Below, piece after piece: positions 55,907-64,000 of a stretch of 64,000 nucleotides of DNA. The notes beneath the pieces were generated by a model, which saw only the letters and a program-made list of their open reading frames with translations, was not told where the DNA came from and did not search any database. Source of the stretch: Endozoicomonas sp965198415. Lineage in GTDB: Bacteria; Pseudomonadota; Gammaproteobacteria; Pseudomonadales; Endozoicomonadaceae. The translations under genes were made by a program, and so were the position numbers. The DNA lies in assembly GCA_965198415.1 (NCBI GenBank), contig CBDAPN010000032.1:434001-498000 (forward strand), given 5' to 3'. Numbering within the stretch: the stretch's first letter is position 1; each line of letters starts with the position of its first letter.

Positions 55907-57252
55907 AGTGATTCCTCAAAGCACGGGAGCAAAATCTCTGTAAGTGCACCGCCACAAGGTTGATTAAACACCCGTACCTGCCCGCCAAGCCGCTCGATAC
56001 CGGCTTGACTCAGTAACAGGCCAATACCAAGGCGGCCCTCTTTCTGGCTGTTTTTTTGTCGGCGTTCTTGTTGGCTTTGTTGAGCTGAGCCCCCATAGCA
56101 TCCGGCTTCTTTATTATGCCTGAAAAATAGTCCGCCAAACTGGCTGTGCTCTTGTGGTAAGCCCGTTCCTTTGTCGCGGATTTGGATACTGACCCGGGAA
56201 GATTGTTGCTCCACCGTCAGCGAAACTTGCCCGGCGCTGGCGTCTTCGGCGTTATCGAGCAAGGCCGTCACGGCTTGGTAAAGGGTTAAATCGCCACGAA
56301 TTATCAGCCCTTCGGGCCAGCTGGACAGGTTGTAATGCACTTTGGAGGTTGGCCGAACCAGTTGCCACTGCTCAATTACCCGACACAGGAAGGCCTTAAC
56401 TTCCAGCGGTTCAACACAGCAGTAATGACTCTCTGCCACCAGTTGTTGCAGTCTTTTTTTGCACTCTTCAATCTGTCCTTGCAGTAATGAAAGATCGTTA
56501 GCATGGGGCGAATGCTCAAGATCCATTTGCAAATCCCCCAGCACGATGGCCATGGTCGCCAGCGGTGTACCCAGCTCATGGGCGGCGCCAGCGGCCTGAA
56601 TGGCAATGGCGAGAATGTGCTGATCCCGAAGCTGCCGCTCTCGGGCTTCGGCCATGGCTTTTTGTTGATTACGCATGGCCGATGCCATCCGTTGTACAAA
56701 ATAATTGATTAACACCGCACTGACCACAAAAGTGACCCACATACCCACCAAGTGGATATTAATTGCCGAATACTGCGGCAAATGGTGTAAATGCTCATGG
56801 TGTAACTCTGCCCCAATGGGAAAGTACCAATACATCAGCAGGGTATAAAACAGTATGGCGCCAAGAGCCAAATACCAGCTGAAGCGCTTAGGCAGTAAGG
56901 CCGCCCCGATAGAGACGGTGATCAGATAAATTGATACCAGCGGGTTTGTGTAGCCGCCACTTAAAAAGAGCAGTGCCGTTTGTGCAATCAAATCCAGTAA
57001 CAACTGCAAGAAAAATTCCCGATGGCTAACCGAGCTTTTATGATGACGCAATCGAATAGTGGTACTGACAACCAATATAAAATTAAAGGCAACAAAGAGC
57101 ATAACGCCCGTCAACGGTAATGGGTAATATAAGCCCGGCAGCACAAAGGCAAGGCCTTCAATTACACTGAGAATGCACCTCAACCCGCACAATCGTTTTA
57201 AATTTTCTGTACCAACGGATAGGTTTGGCGTTTTATCCAGAGCAACAGTCAT
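55903..57252 (-). CDS. regB: RegB/PrrB/ActS-type redox sensor histidine kinase
   Basis: 449 residues. Six membrane segments (about 25-200) carry the quinone-site heptapeptide-like GGYTNPLVS. The H-box is GAAHELGTPLA, then Cys in QIEECKKRL at the place of the redox-active cysteine of RegB. The N-box is LLDNAEDAS and the G-boxes are RDKGTGLP and GRLGIGLLLS. A Gln/Ser/Arg-rich insertion (about 385-405) sits between the G-boxes and is longer than usual. Partner of the overlapping regulator. Confidence 0.92.
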   Translation of the reverse strand: MTVALDKTPNLSVGTENLKRLCGLRCILSVIEGLAFVLPGLYYPLPLTGVMLFVAFNFILVVSTTIRLRHHKSSVSHREFFLQLLLDLIAQTALLFLSGGYTNPLVSIYLITVSIGAALLPKRFSWYLALGAILFYTLLMYWYFPIGAELHHEHLHHLPQYSAINIHLVGMWVTFVVSAVLINYFVQRMASAMRNQQKAMAEARERQLRDQHILAIAIQAAGAAHELGTPLATMAIVLGDLQMDLEHSPHANDLSLLQGQIEECKKRLQQLVAESHYCCVEPLEVKAFLCRVIEQWQLVRPTSKVHYNLSSWPEGLIIRGDLTLYQAVTALLDNAEDASAGQVSLTVEQQSSRVSIQIRDKGTGLPQEHSQFGGLFFRHNKEAGCYGGSAQQSQQERRQKNSQKEGRLGIGLLLSQAGIERLGGQVRVFNQPCGGALTEILLPCFEESL

Positions 57253-57548
57253 GAATGGCTCTCGTTTCAGGTCTCATGGGTTAGACCATGAATCGGGCAA
57301 TTTTATCCACAACTTTTTGAATGAATAATTTTATAGGCAAACTGTGCATTTGTTAGGTTCCGTTGACATAATCGCCACAACCACGCCAATAAGGCTGCCA
57401 ACGCCAGCATTCTCATACAGTTAATGCCCGGGAGGTCATTGTTATGAAGCACTTGAGCTTGAGACTGTTCGGGATTGACAACTATCTGGGCTACCCCAAG
57501 CAAGGTAGAAGTCAATTGACAGCCCCCACAGTCGCAGGGTTCCTTTAA
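57253..57548. other. Gap between moeA and the kinase gene
   Basis: About 296 bp. A minus-strand frame continues from the moeA stop (EPCDCGGCQL, then a 70-codon stretch with one hydrophobic segment, to 57303). It has only a TTG start and no ribosome site; probably non-coding. Confidence 0.4.
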
Positions 57549-58787
57549 TTAGCTCAGTAAATCATCAAAAAGCTGGACTTTAACCGGCTCCCCCGACTTC
57601 TGATCGTCAGCTTCTTCTGCAAGCACAATGTAGCAATTGGAGTGGCTCATTGTACTCAAAACGCCAGAACTCTGATGACCTGAAGGCGCCACCTGCAAAG
57701 CGCCAGAGGCACTATAAACCAGTTGTCCTCGCTGAAAGTCCCTGCGGCCGGGGCGCTTTTTCAAGTGGGTAGTGGTGGCCAGCATGAGCTCAATCTTCTC
57801 TTCAGCCTGTTGATTCATCATGTGGCGCAGAGCCGGAGCGGCCAGTTGCTGAAAGGTTACCGTCGCCGATACCGGGTTGCCGGGCAAACCAAAGAACACG
57901 CTGTCCGGCAGCTGCCCAAAAGCGAAAGGTTTTCCGGGTTTTATTGCCAACTTCCAAAAGCCGGTTTGGCTCAGTTCATCCAGAATCTCCCTGGTATAAT
58001 CGGCATCACCCACGGACACTCCGCCAGAGCTAACGATGGCATCGGCGGCACGGTCGGCTTGCAGAAAAACGCTTCTGAGTTGATTTTTATCATCAGGAAC
58101 CTTACCAAAATCAATAATATCTACCGCCATTTTGCTCAGCATGGCTTTAATAACAAAACGATTACTGTCGTAAATATCGCCATGGGCAAGCGTTTCTCCC
58201 GGCAGCTTCAACTCATCGCCGGTAGAAAAGACGGCAACCCTTAGTTTGCGATAAACACTCACCTCACAAATACCAATGGAGGCCAGCAAACCAATATCCT
58301 GAGGGCGGATTCTTCTTCCTTGGGTCAATACTTGAGACCCCTTGGCAATATCTTCTCCGGCCCGGCGAATATTGTTACCGGGTTTTTCTGGCCGCTGCAG
58401 GAAGCGAATAGTCTCCCCACAGGCTTGTGTCTGCTCCTGCATAATCACCGTGTCTGCCCCCGGCGCAATACTGGCACCGGTCATAATGCGAATGCAGTGC
58501 CCGGGCGGAATTGTTTCTTTAAACGGATGCCCGGCGAGGGATTGCCCTGCCAGCGTCAGAGTGTCGCTGTGGTGCAGATCTTTTAACTGCAAGGCATAGC
58601 CGTCCATGGCCGAGTTATCATGCGGGGGAACGTTCATCGGCGAAATTACGTCACTGGCAAGTATTCGACCAAGGCTATCTTCCAACGCAATGTGCTCGGT
58701 TTCGGTCACCGGCTTGACGCTGTTGATTAGCGTTTCCAGTGCTGCTTCAAGCTTCATCAGTTGATCCGTTGTGCAGCAGTCGTTCAT
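57549..58787 (-). CDS. moeA: Molybdopterin molybdenumtransferase MoeA
   Basis: 412 residues from ATG 58787, matching the 411 of E. coli MoeA; an in-frame start 34 codons upstream adds an unrelated extension. Key blocks: LGRILASDVISP, DNSAMDGYAL, CIRIMTGA, VIMQEQT, GEDIAKGS, VFSTGDEL, SSGGVSVGDADYT, KLAIKPGKPFAFG and GLPGNPVSA. It inserts molybdate into adenylylated molybdopterin in the last step of cofactor synthesis. Divergent from moaA. Confidence 0.96.
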   Translation of the reverse strand: MNDCCTTDQLMKLEAALETLINSVKPVTETEHIALEDSLGRILASDVISPMNVPPHDNSAMDGYALQLKDLHHSDTLTLAGQSLAGHPFKETIPPGHCIRIMTGASIAPGADTVIMQEQTQACGETIRFLQRPEKPGNNIRRAGEDIAKGSQVLTQGRRIRPQDIGLLASIGICEVSVYRKLRVAVFSTGDELKLPGETLAHGDIYDSNRFVIKAMLSKMAVDIIDFGKVPDDKNQLRSVFLQADRAADAIVSSGGVSVGDADYTREILDELSQTGFWKLAIKPGKPFAFGQLPDSVFFGLPGNPVSATVTFQQLAAPALRHMMNQQAEEKIELMLATTTHLKKRPGRRDFQRGQLVYSASGALQVAPSGHQSSGVLSTMSHSNCYIVLAEEADDQKSGEPVKVQLFDDLLS

Positions 58788-58934
58788 TTTTAAAACCCCG
58801 TCCTGAAAAATGCCGAACCTATCAGGGCTAAGCAGAATCTTCCACCGATTAGTGGCTGTTGCACTGATTACTGCTTTAGCTGAAGGCATGGTTTTTAAGT
58901 AGGTTAGAAGGTAGGATACTTTTTCTTAAATCAA

Positions 58935-59045
58935 TCAGCGAGCGCCGAGCTTCGGTACCTAAAGGGTAAAATCCCAATGGGCTGGAAGCCGCAACAAATC
59001 AACTTTGTTGCCAGGGTGAGGGAAGAAATTCCTTCACCTCCCGCA
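58935..59045 (+). ncRNA. Structured moaA leader, candidate Moco riboswitch
   Basis: The leader contains stacked hairpins: CCGA-GCT-TCGG (58945 on), GGG-TAAAAT-CCC (58964 on), GGC-TGGAA-GCC (58980 on), GCAACAAA / TTTGTTGC (58991-59011), and GGTGAGGGA / TCCTTCACC (59015-59038) just ahead of the moaA ribosome site. The unpaired pattern and place directly upstream of moaA resemble the Moco RNA motif known from gammaproteobacteria. Not confirmed by a covariance search. Confidence 0.6.
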
Positions 59046-59061
59046 ATTGGAAAGGTGTTCT

Positions 59062-60042
59062 ATGCAATTTTTGCAGGATTTACAGGGACGAAAATTCCCT
59101 TACTTGCGGCTTTCTGTAACTGATCTTTGCAACTTTCGTTGCAACTACTGTTTACCGGATGGCTGCAGCGACCATCATCACAATGAAGTGTTAACCCTCA
59201 GTGAGATACGCCGTCTGGTGAGTGCGTTTGCCGCTCTTGGCGTAGAAAAAATTCGTCTCACAGGCGGAGAGCCAACCTTACGCCGGGACTTTACTGACAT
59301 CGCCAAAATCATACGTCAAGTGCCCGGAATTAAAAAACTGGCGATGACCACCAATGGTTACAAAATGGATCAACGGGTGACTGACTGGTTAGACGCTGGA
59401 ATTGACGCCATCAATGTCAGTGTCGACAGTCTGGACCCACGGGTATTTGAGCTGATTACCGGCCATAACCGGCTACGGGAAATTTTGGCGGGTATGCAAA
59501 GGGCGTTTGACCATGGTCTTGCTTCCATCAAGGTTAATGCAGTCGCCATGCAGGGCGTTAACGATGAACAGTTGGACACTTTCCTGCAATGGATTCGCAA
59601 CCAGCCGATCTCTATCCGCTTCATTGAACTGATGCAAACCGGCGATAATCAGGCGTTTTTCCACAAACACCACTTCCCTGGCAATAAAATTCAGTCACTC
59701 TTACTAGAACGCGGCTGGGTTCGCAAAATGCGTGCAGCAGATGCCGGGCCGGCACTGGAGTATTGTCATAGTGACTATCAAGGCTCGGTTGGGTTGATCA
59801 TGCCTTACAGTAAGGACTTTTGTAATGACTGCAATCGCCTCAGAGTCACCAGCACAGGACAGCTGCAACTTTGCCTGTTTGCCGAGACGGGCGTTGATTT
59901 GCGGGATCTTTTGCAAAACGACGACGATCAACACCGACTAATGCAACGAATCAGTGAAGCCCTAAAGCTCAAAGAAGACGGACACTTCCTCGATCAGGGG
60001 TTAACCGGCGGTACTCAGAATTTATCGCAGATGGGAGGCTAG
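59062..60042 (+). CDS. moaA: GTP 3',8-cyclase MoaA
   Basis: 326 residues from ATG 59062 (AAAGG 6 nt upstream); a TTG five codons earlier is less likely. Radical-SAM motif CNFRCNYC (about 22-29), SAM-binding LTGGEPTLR, and the second iron-sulfur cluster set FCNDCNRLRVTSTGQLQLCLF (two Cys plus a third). It ends with the conserved Gly-Gly that acts in the active site. It makes cyclic dehydro-GTP from GTP, the first step of molybdenum cofactor synthesis. Confidence 0.96.
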   Translation: MQFLQDLQGRKFPYLRLSVTDLCNFRCNYCLPDGCSDHHHNEVLTLSEIRRLVSAFAALGVEKIRLTGGEPTLRRDFTDIAKIIRQVPGIKKLAMTTNGYKMDQRVTDWLDAGIDAINVSVDSLDPRVFELITGHNRLREILAGMQRAFDHGLASIKVNAVAMQGVNDEQLDTFLQWIRNQPISIRFIELMQTGDNQAFFHKHHFPGNKIQSLLLERGWVRKMRAADAGPALEYCHSDYQGSVGLIMPYSKDFCNDCNRLRVTSTGQLQLCLFAETGVDLRDLLQNDDDQHRLMQRISEALKLKEDGHFLDQGLTGGTQNLSQMGG

Positions 60043-60146
60043 GAGGTAGCGGAAAAATAGGCGTTTGTGACTCGAATTGGGGAAACAGTGTGTTAAAAAT
60101 TATTTTGAAGCCGATTACACCATGGAAGCGAGCTATAAACTAACAA

Positions 60147-60223
60147 TGGCGCACCCGGCAGGATTCGAACCTGCGACCTTTTGCTCCGGAGGCAAACGCG
60201 CTATCCAGCTGCGCCACGGGTGC
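60147..60223 (-). tRNA. tRNA-Arg (anticodon CCG)
   Basis: 77 nt including an encoded CCA. Acceptor arms GCACCCG and CGGGTGC pair fully. The anticodon arm is TTTGC-CTCCGGA-GCAAA with CCG in the loop. The T-arm contains GTTCGAATC. Cloverleaf is complete; reads the Arg codon CGG. Confidence 0.97.
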
Positions 60224-60618
60224 ATTGCCTAATCAGCGGTGGCAATAATACTGATCTGTTTGTGGGCTGTCTACGATTTTTTATTCGGGCGGTAAAGGTA
60301 GTAACACCATCAACAGGCGCTTTAATGTGTTGATGGTAGCGGCAATACGACGCCTAAGCTGACACACGGTTTTTGTGCCAGCAGCAATGGTGCAGGTAGC
60401 GCCTTAAAAGCTCTGTTTTAGCCGCTTCAATTGATCTATAATCGCTTTGCAAAATAATTCGGCTACTCCCAGCTTATGTCGGCTGGCTGGCTCAAATATG
60501 GCCAGGGAGGCTGCCTTAGAATAGCGCCCATTGCTGGTGCATCTATTCTGAGCCTTCTAAAACAAGATAGCCATTGATCGCCTTAAAAGAGGACAAGCGA
60601 GTGTCACGGGGAACTCAT
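60224..60618. promoter_or_regulatory. Intergenic region with likely cytochrome c5 promoter
   Basis: About 395 bp without a gene. A perfect TATAAT at 60437-60442 is the best -10 candidate for the cytochrome gene and for the tRNA in the other direction nothing similar was seen. The matching -35 (TGTTTT at 60414) is poor. Confidence 0.4.
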
Positions 60619-61047
60619 ATGCGTGCATTGATTCTGATTATTGGGGGGCTATTTGCGTCGCTGGTTTTTGCCAAACCAACCGCTGATTTAGATCCTACAA
60701 CGCGCAGCGAAATCGGCGAGCGAATTGCTCCGGTGGGTTCTGTCTGCCTTATTGGCGATGAGTGTGCCAGTGGCGCCGCTGCTGTTGCCAGCAGCGGTCC
60801 GCGCAGTGGTGACACTATTTATAATAATTTCTGCACCAATTGCCATTCTATCGGTGTGCTTGGAGCACCCAAAAAAGGCGACGCCGCAGCCTGGGCAAAA
60901 GCAGAAAAGGTAGCCGGTGGCTTTAGCAACCTTCTCTCTAACGCTATTAACGGTATTCGCAGTATGCCTGCCAAGGGCGCCTGCATGGATTGCTCCGACG
61001 ATGAGATCAGCGTAGCAATCGAGTATATGAGCGGCTTAAAGCCCTGA
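60619..61047 (+). CDS. Cytochrome c5
   Basis: 142 residues from ATG 60619, giving a proper signal peptide (RALILIIGGLFASLVFA); upstream in-frame starts would place charged residues before it. Mature domain: NNFCTNCHSIG (covalent heme c, CxxCH), distal GIRSMPAKGACMDCSDDE with the methionine ligand and the extra Cys pair typical of c5 types. A small periplasmic electron carrier to terminal oxidases. Confidence 0.92.
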   Translation: MRALILIIGGLFASLVFAKPTADLDPTTRSEIGERIAPVGSVCLIGDECASGAAAVASSGPRSGDTIYNNFCTNCHSIGVLGAPKKGDAAAWAKAEKVAGGFSNLLSNAINGIRSMPAKGACMDCSDDEISVAIEYMSGLKP

Positions 61048-61054
61048 CGCAGTA

Positions 61055-62008
61055 TCAACCGCTGTCAGCGTTGGCTGTCAGCGGGCTGGTGTAACCTTCA
61101 GGCTTCACCGCCAGTATTGAGCAATAAATGCTGTTCAGTATGTCTTCTGCGGTATTTCCCACCAATATTCCTACTTTTTGCCGCTCAAGCGTGCCCATCA
61201 CGATGATGTCCACATTCAGTTCGTTCGCCAGCTTTGCTATTTCACGAGCCGGAATCCCTTTTATAATGTGCACCTTGACCTCCTCACTTTCAGTTACACC
61301 GACATTTTGCATCACTTCTTGTAGTTTGTGGTGATAGCGTCGCTCGGTGATGTCCTGCAGCTCTAAAAGCTCATCATCTGAGAGCGTTTTCAAAGCCCGG
61401 TTACTCAATGGCAAGTGCCAAACACTGACCAGATGCAGCTGTGCATTCTCCTGACTGGCCAGATAAATTCCGTACTGCAGCAGCGTACGATTGAAGTTAT
61501 ATATGTGAGAGTCCGGGTCTCCTACGTCCATAGCGACCATGACTTTGCCGTTAAACTGCGGCAGTTGGTCTCGGTCAGCCATCATCAGAATGGGTACGGG
61601 ACACTTTCTCAGCAGGGCAAGGTCGTTACCGGTCAGCTGTTTGCGGGCCAGAGCACCACTGCCATCGGCCAGCTTGACCACCAGATCAATGTGGTGATCT
61701 TTAATAATCTGGTGGATCGTCAACCTTGGACGACGGGGTACGATGAGCGTTGTCGCTTGAATTCCCTGCTCCCAAGCCAGCGCTTTAAGTCGCTCCAGCT
61801 CTTCTTCGAGCTGGCTGCGAAGATGGCTTTCCAGTTTTTTTTCCAGCGGGATGAATTGCAAGCGATGCAAGGCATCAAGGCTGTGGTCAAACAGCACAAT
61901 CAGTAGCTTGGCGCGATTATCCAGAGTGAGCCTAAAAACTTGTTGTAGCTCCATTTCGGAGGTGTGTTGCCGGGTAACGGCCAGAAGAATTGAACGAAAA
62001 GCGTGCAT
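61055..62008 (-). CDS. uspE: Universal stress protein E-like, tandem Usp domains
   Basis: 317 residues from ATG 62008 (GGGAG 7 nt ahead); a longer frame has no ribosome site. Two Usp domains: the first (about 1-145) reads FRSILLAVTR ... VVKLADGSGA, the second (about 150-305) reads KVMVAMDVGDPD ... IIVMGTLERQKVGILVGNTAEDIL. The second domain's GTLERxxVGxxxGNTAE fits UspE. Linked to survival under stress and stationary phase. Converges on cytochrome c5. Confidence 0.93.
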   Translation of the reverse strand: MHAFRSILLAVTRQHTSEMELQQVFRLTLDNRAKLLIVLFDHSLDALHRLQFIPLEKKLESHLRSQLEEELERLKALAWEQGIQATTLIVPRRPRLTIHQIIKDHHIDLVVKLADGSGALARKQLTGNDLALLRKCPVPILMMADRDQLPQFNGKVMVAMDVGDPDSHIYNFNRTLLQYGIYLASQENAQLHLVSVWHLPLSNRALKTLSDDELLELQDITERRYHHKLQEVMQNVGVTESEEVKVHIIKGIPAREIAKLANELNVDIIVMGTLERQKVGILVGNTAEDILNSIYCSILAVKPEGYTSPLTANADSG

Positions 62009-62087
62009 CACCGTACTCCCAAACCATTGACAAGCCTTTTCAGTATCGCAGGATTTGATCATTCTGCTAACAATAGTACGCCGATAC

Positions 62088-62115
62088 TTGTAGAACCCTG
62101 TTACTCCTTTATAAT
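62088..62115 (+). promoter_or_regulatory. Sigma-70-type promoter for the polyamine-binding protein gene
   Basis: -35 TTGTAG (62088-62093), 16-bp spacer, perfect -10 TATAAT (62110-62115), 45 bp ahead of the ATG. Confidence 0.65.
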
Positions 62116-62159
62116 CGCGCCCCTTAGTTTTTACATTGCATAAGGTTCACGGGACGCTT

Positions 62160-63254
62160 ATGAAAAAGTTACTTGCCGCCGCCACACTGCTCTGTGCTGC
62201 CCAGTTACAAGGCGCCGATCAACCAGCAAAAAAGCTGTATTTTTATAACTGGAGCGATTACATCGCTGAAAACACCTTAGCAAACTTCACCAAACAGACC
62301 GGCATTGAAGTTATCTACGATGTGTACGACAGCAACGAGGTGTTAGAGGGCAAACTGCTCACCGGGCACAGTGGTTTCGATCTGGTATCGCCATCCCACG
62401 ATTTTTACAAAACCCAGATTCGCGCCGGTGTGTATGCACCGCTAGATAAAGCCAAAATCCCTAATCTGAAAAACCTCGACCCCACGATCATGAAGGCCAT
62501 TTCAGATAATTTTGATCCCGGCAATACCTACGGCATCCCCTACCTGTGGGGAACCACCGGAATTGGCTACAACAAAGGGCTGGTGGAAAAGGCGTTAGGA
62601 AAAGAGGCACCAGTGGATAGCTGGGCACTGATTCTTGAACCTGAAAATATGAAGAAGCTGCAAAGCTGTGGTGTAGCGTTTTTGGATGCTCCAAGCGAGG
62701 TGCTGCCTTCGGTCATGACCTACCTCGGCATTCCCGGCGATAGCCTGAAGATGAACGACTTTAAAAAAGCCGTTGAGAAAATGAAATCTGTGGCGCCTTA
62801 CATCAGTTACTACCACTCCACTCGCTCAATGTCGGATCTGGCCAGCGGCGACATCTGTGTTGCGCTGCTCTGGTCTGGCGATGCGATCATTGCCCGTGAC
62901 CGCGCCAAAGAGGCCAATAACGGCATCGACCTGCATTACTCCATCCCCAAAGAGGGCGCCGCCATGTGGTTTGATATGCTGGCGATTCCTAAAGATGCCA
63001 AGCACAAAGACGCTGCCCATCAAATGTTGAATTACCTGCTGAAGCCGAAGGTCATTGCGGATATTACCAACTACGTAACTTACCCCAACGCCGTACCGGC
63101 TTCCCTGCCCTTTGTTGAGCCGCAACTGGCGAACGATCCGGGTATTTTCCCCAATGAACAGACCCGAAAAAAATTGTTCGTCTTCAAAGAACTGCCCAAG
63201 AAGATTAAGCGTTACATTACCCGTGAGTGGTCTCGAATCAAATCAGGCAGGTGA
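62160..63254 (+). CDS. potF: PotF/SpuD-like putrescine/spermidine periplasmic binding protein
   Basis: 364 residues from ATG 62160 with a signal peptide (KKLLAAATLLCAAQLQG). Collinear with PotF: LYFYNWSDYIAENTLANF, YDVYDSNEVLEGKLL, GHSGFDLVSPS, GIPYLWGTTGIGYN, IPKEGAAMWFDMLAIPK, YVTYPNAVPAS. Binding residues such as the WSDY Trp/Asp and the downstream Trp/Asp of LLWSGDA are present. No potGHI permease genes follow, so it probably works with a transporter encoded elsewhere or serves as a sensor. Confidence 0.92.
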   Translation: MKKLLAAATLLCAAQLQGADQPAKKLYFYNWSDYIAENTLANFTKQTGIEVIYDVYDSNEVLEGKLLTGHSGFDLVSPSHDFYKTQIRAGVYAPLDKAKIPNLKNLDPTIMKAISDNFDPGNTYGIPYLWGTTGIGYNKGLVEKALGKEAPVDSWALILEPENMKKLQSCGVAFLDAPSEVLPSVMTYLGIPGDSLKMNDFKKAVEKMKSVAPYISYYHSTRSMSDLASGDICVALLWSGDAIIARDRAKEANNGIDLHYSIPKEGAAMWFDMLAIPKDAKHKDAAHQMLNYLLKPKVIADITNYVTYPNAVPASLPFVEPQLANDPGIFPNEQTRKKLFVFKELPKKIKRYITREWSRIKSGR

Positions 63255-63284
63255 ATAAGTAGCACCTTGTGCTGCGCTTAGTCT

Positions 63285-63310
63285 CGTTCCCACGGCGCTG
63301 CGTGGGAACG
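63285..63310. repeat. REP-like palindrome, possible terminator
   Basis: CGTTCCCACG and CGTGGGAACG form a perfect 10-bp stem with a 6-nt loop, 30 bp after the potF stop. Palindromes with this GTTCCCACG core are dispersed in many gammaproteobacterial genomes. Confidence 0.65.
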
Positions 63311-63479
63311 CATACCGTGAAGAATTACCAACATGGCATCAACACCAATACACTTCACAACCTGAGATGAATGCTTGCCAAACGCTGTGCAGTGATAACA
63401 AAAACAAGAAAATACCGCACAACTATTTTTGTTGAACCATACTTATAAAACTTAAAACAATTAATTCTGCAGCACTCTC

Positions 63480-64000
63480 ATGGATCGCAGCATACACTCT
63501 CTAAGCATTCTTATCCTTGAAGATCAACCCTTTCAACGCCTCGTTGCGGAGCAAGTCGTCTCCGGCCTTGGTGTGAAAAAAATGCGCTCGGCACCACGAA
63601 GCGAGCAAGCCTTGCAACTGCTAAAAGAAGACGGGGCGGTAGATGTTGTAATCTGTGACCTGAACATGCCGGGTATGGATGGCATTCAGTTCATCCGCCA
63701 CTTAGCAGCGCGAAAACCGGCACCGGCAATTATTGTCCAAAGCGCTATGGACACCGCATTAATACGTACCGTTGAAGATATGGCAAAGGCGCACGGCTTG
63801 CAGGTATTAGGCTACATTAACAAGCCAATGTCCCGCAGCCGCCTAAGAGAGCTACTGCAACTGTACTTCACCAGCCCCGGTGCAAATGCTAGCCGGGCAG
63901 TTAATCAGCATGAGCTGACTTTCAAAAAAGAAGCGCTGGAACAAGCCATTAATGACGATCAGTTCACCCTCTATTACCAGCCAAAAGTTGCGCTGCAAAG
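63480..64000 (+). CDS. Receiver-EAL domain response regulator (3' end beyond window)
   Basis: At least 173 codons, running off the window. The receiver domain starts at LSILILEDQPFQR; phosphoacceptor Asp is in VICDLNMPGMDG (about residue 60), the switch Ser in IIVQSAMD and Lys in YINKPMS. After a linker, an EAL domain begins (EALEQAINDDQFTLYYQPKV), implying cyclic-di-GMP hydrolysis or binding. The EVL/EAL catalytic part lies outside the window. No strong ribosome site. Confidence 0.88.
   Translation, partial: MDRSIHSLSILILEDQPFQRLVAEQVVSGLGVKKMRSAPRSEQALQLLKEDGAVDVVICDLNMPGMDGIQFIRHLAARKPAPAIIVQSAMDTALIRTVEDMAKAHGLQVLGYINKPMSRSRLRELLQLYFTSPGANASRAVNQHELTFKKEALEQAINDDQFTLYYQPKVALQ

Noticed and set aside
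57303..57515. 70-codon frame after moeA, preceded by C-x-C-x-x-C codons
   Set aside because: Only a TTG start and no ribosome site; it is the read-on of the moeA frame past its stop. Could not be supported as a gene.

Overview
Organism. The window looks like a gammaproteobacterial chromosome, most plausibly a marine host-associated member of the Oceanospirillales (Endozoicomonadaceae-like). This is inferred from the gene families (ArgR, GlpT, MoaA/MoeA, UspE, cytochrome c5, a PotF-type binding protein, a RegBA-type two-component pair) and from the heavy load of accessory genes: giant RHS/YD proteins, an ADP-ribosyltransferase-like protein and long proteins without recognisable relatives. No rRNA or other taxonomic marker is present.

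Layout. (1) 1-14647, minus strand: three tandem, nearly identical ~4.9 kb genes for secreted RHS/YD-repeat proteins. The first runs off the window edge, and they differ mainly in a hypervariable C-terminal tail. (2) 15012-20253: a dienoyl-CoA isomerase-like crotonase, argR with a candidate double ARG box, and a four-gene MCE/Mla-type lipid-transport operon (STAS-permease, ATPase, MCE protein, auxiliary lipoprotein). (3) 20373-28723: an ART-like protein with a duplicated catalytic-arginine segment, GlpT, a renalase-like flavoprotein, two small stress-type proteins and two large proteins of unknown function. (4) 29399-54944, minus strand: the outstanding feature, a ~25.5 kb array of 29 tandem paralogues plus one truncated remnant. 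Each encodes a ~150-residue secreted protein with an N-terminal signal peptide, two conserved cysteines and an invariant H-S-S-Q-[DE]-[FY] motif. Units repeat about every 857 bp in the homogeneous centre, with more divergent units at both edges. Each unit carries a conserved ~400 bp intergenic block with a hairpin, a short conserved ORF and palindromes ahead of the start codon. Four units are frameshifted, two of them within a poly-A/T tract in the signal-peptide codons. (5) 55358-64000: RegA/RegB-type response regulator and kinase, MoeA and MoaA (divergent, with a structured Moco-riboswitch-like leader before moaA), tRNA-Arg(CCG), cytochrome c5, UspE, a PotF-like periplasmic binding protein, and the start of a receiver-EAL protein cut by the window end.

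How it fits together. The flanks are ordinary housekeeping and metabolic genes. The RHS triplet and the array are both tandem families of exported proteins that appear to diversify by recombination while keeping a common framework. This suggests surface or secreted functions facing a host or competitors, but nothing in the sequence fixes the biochemical activity of the array proteins.
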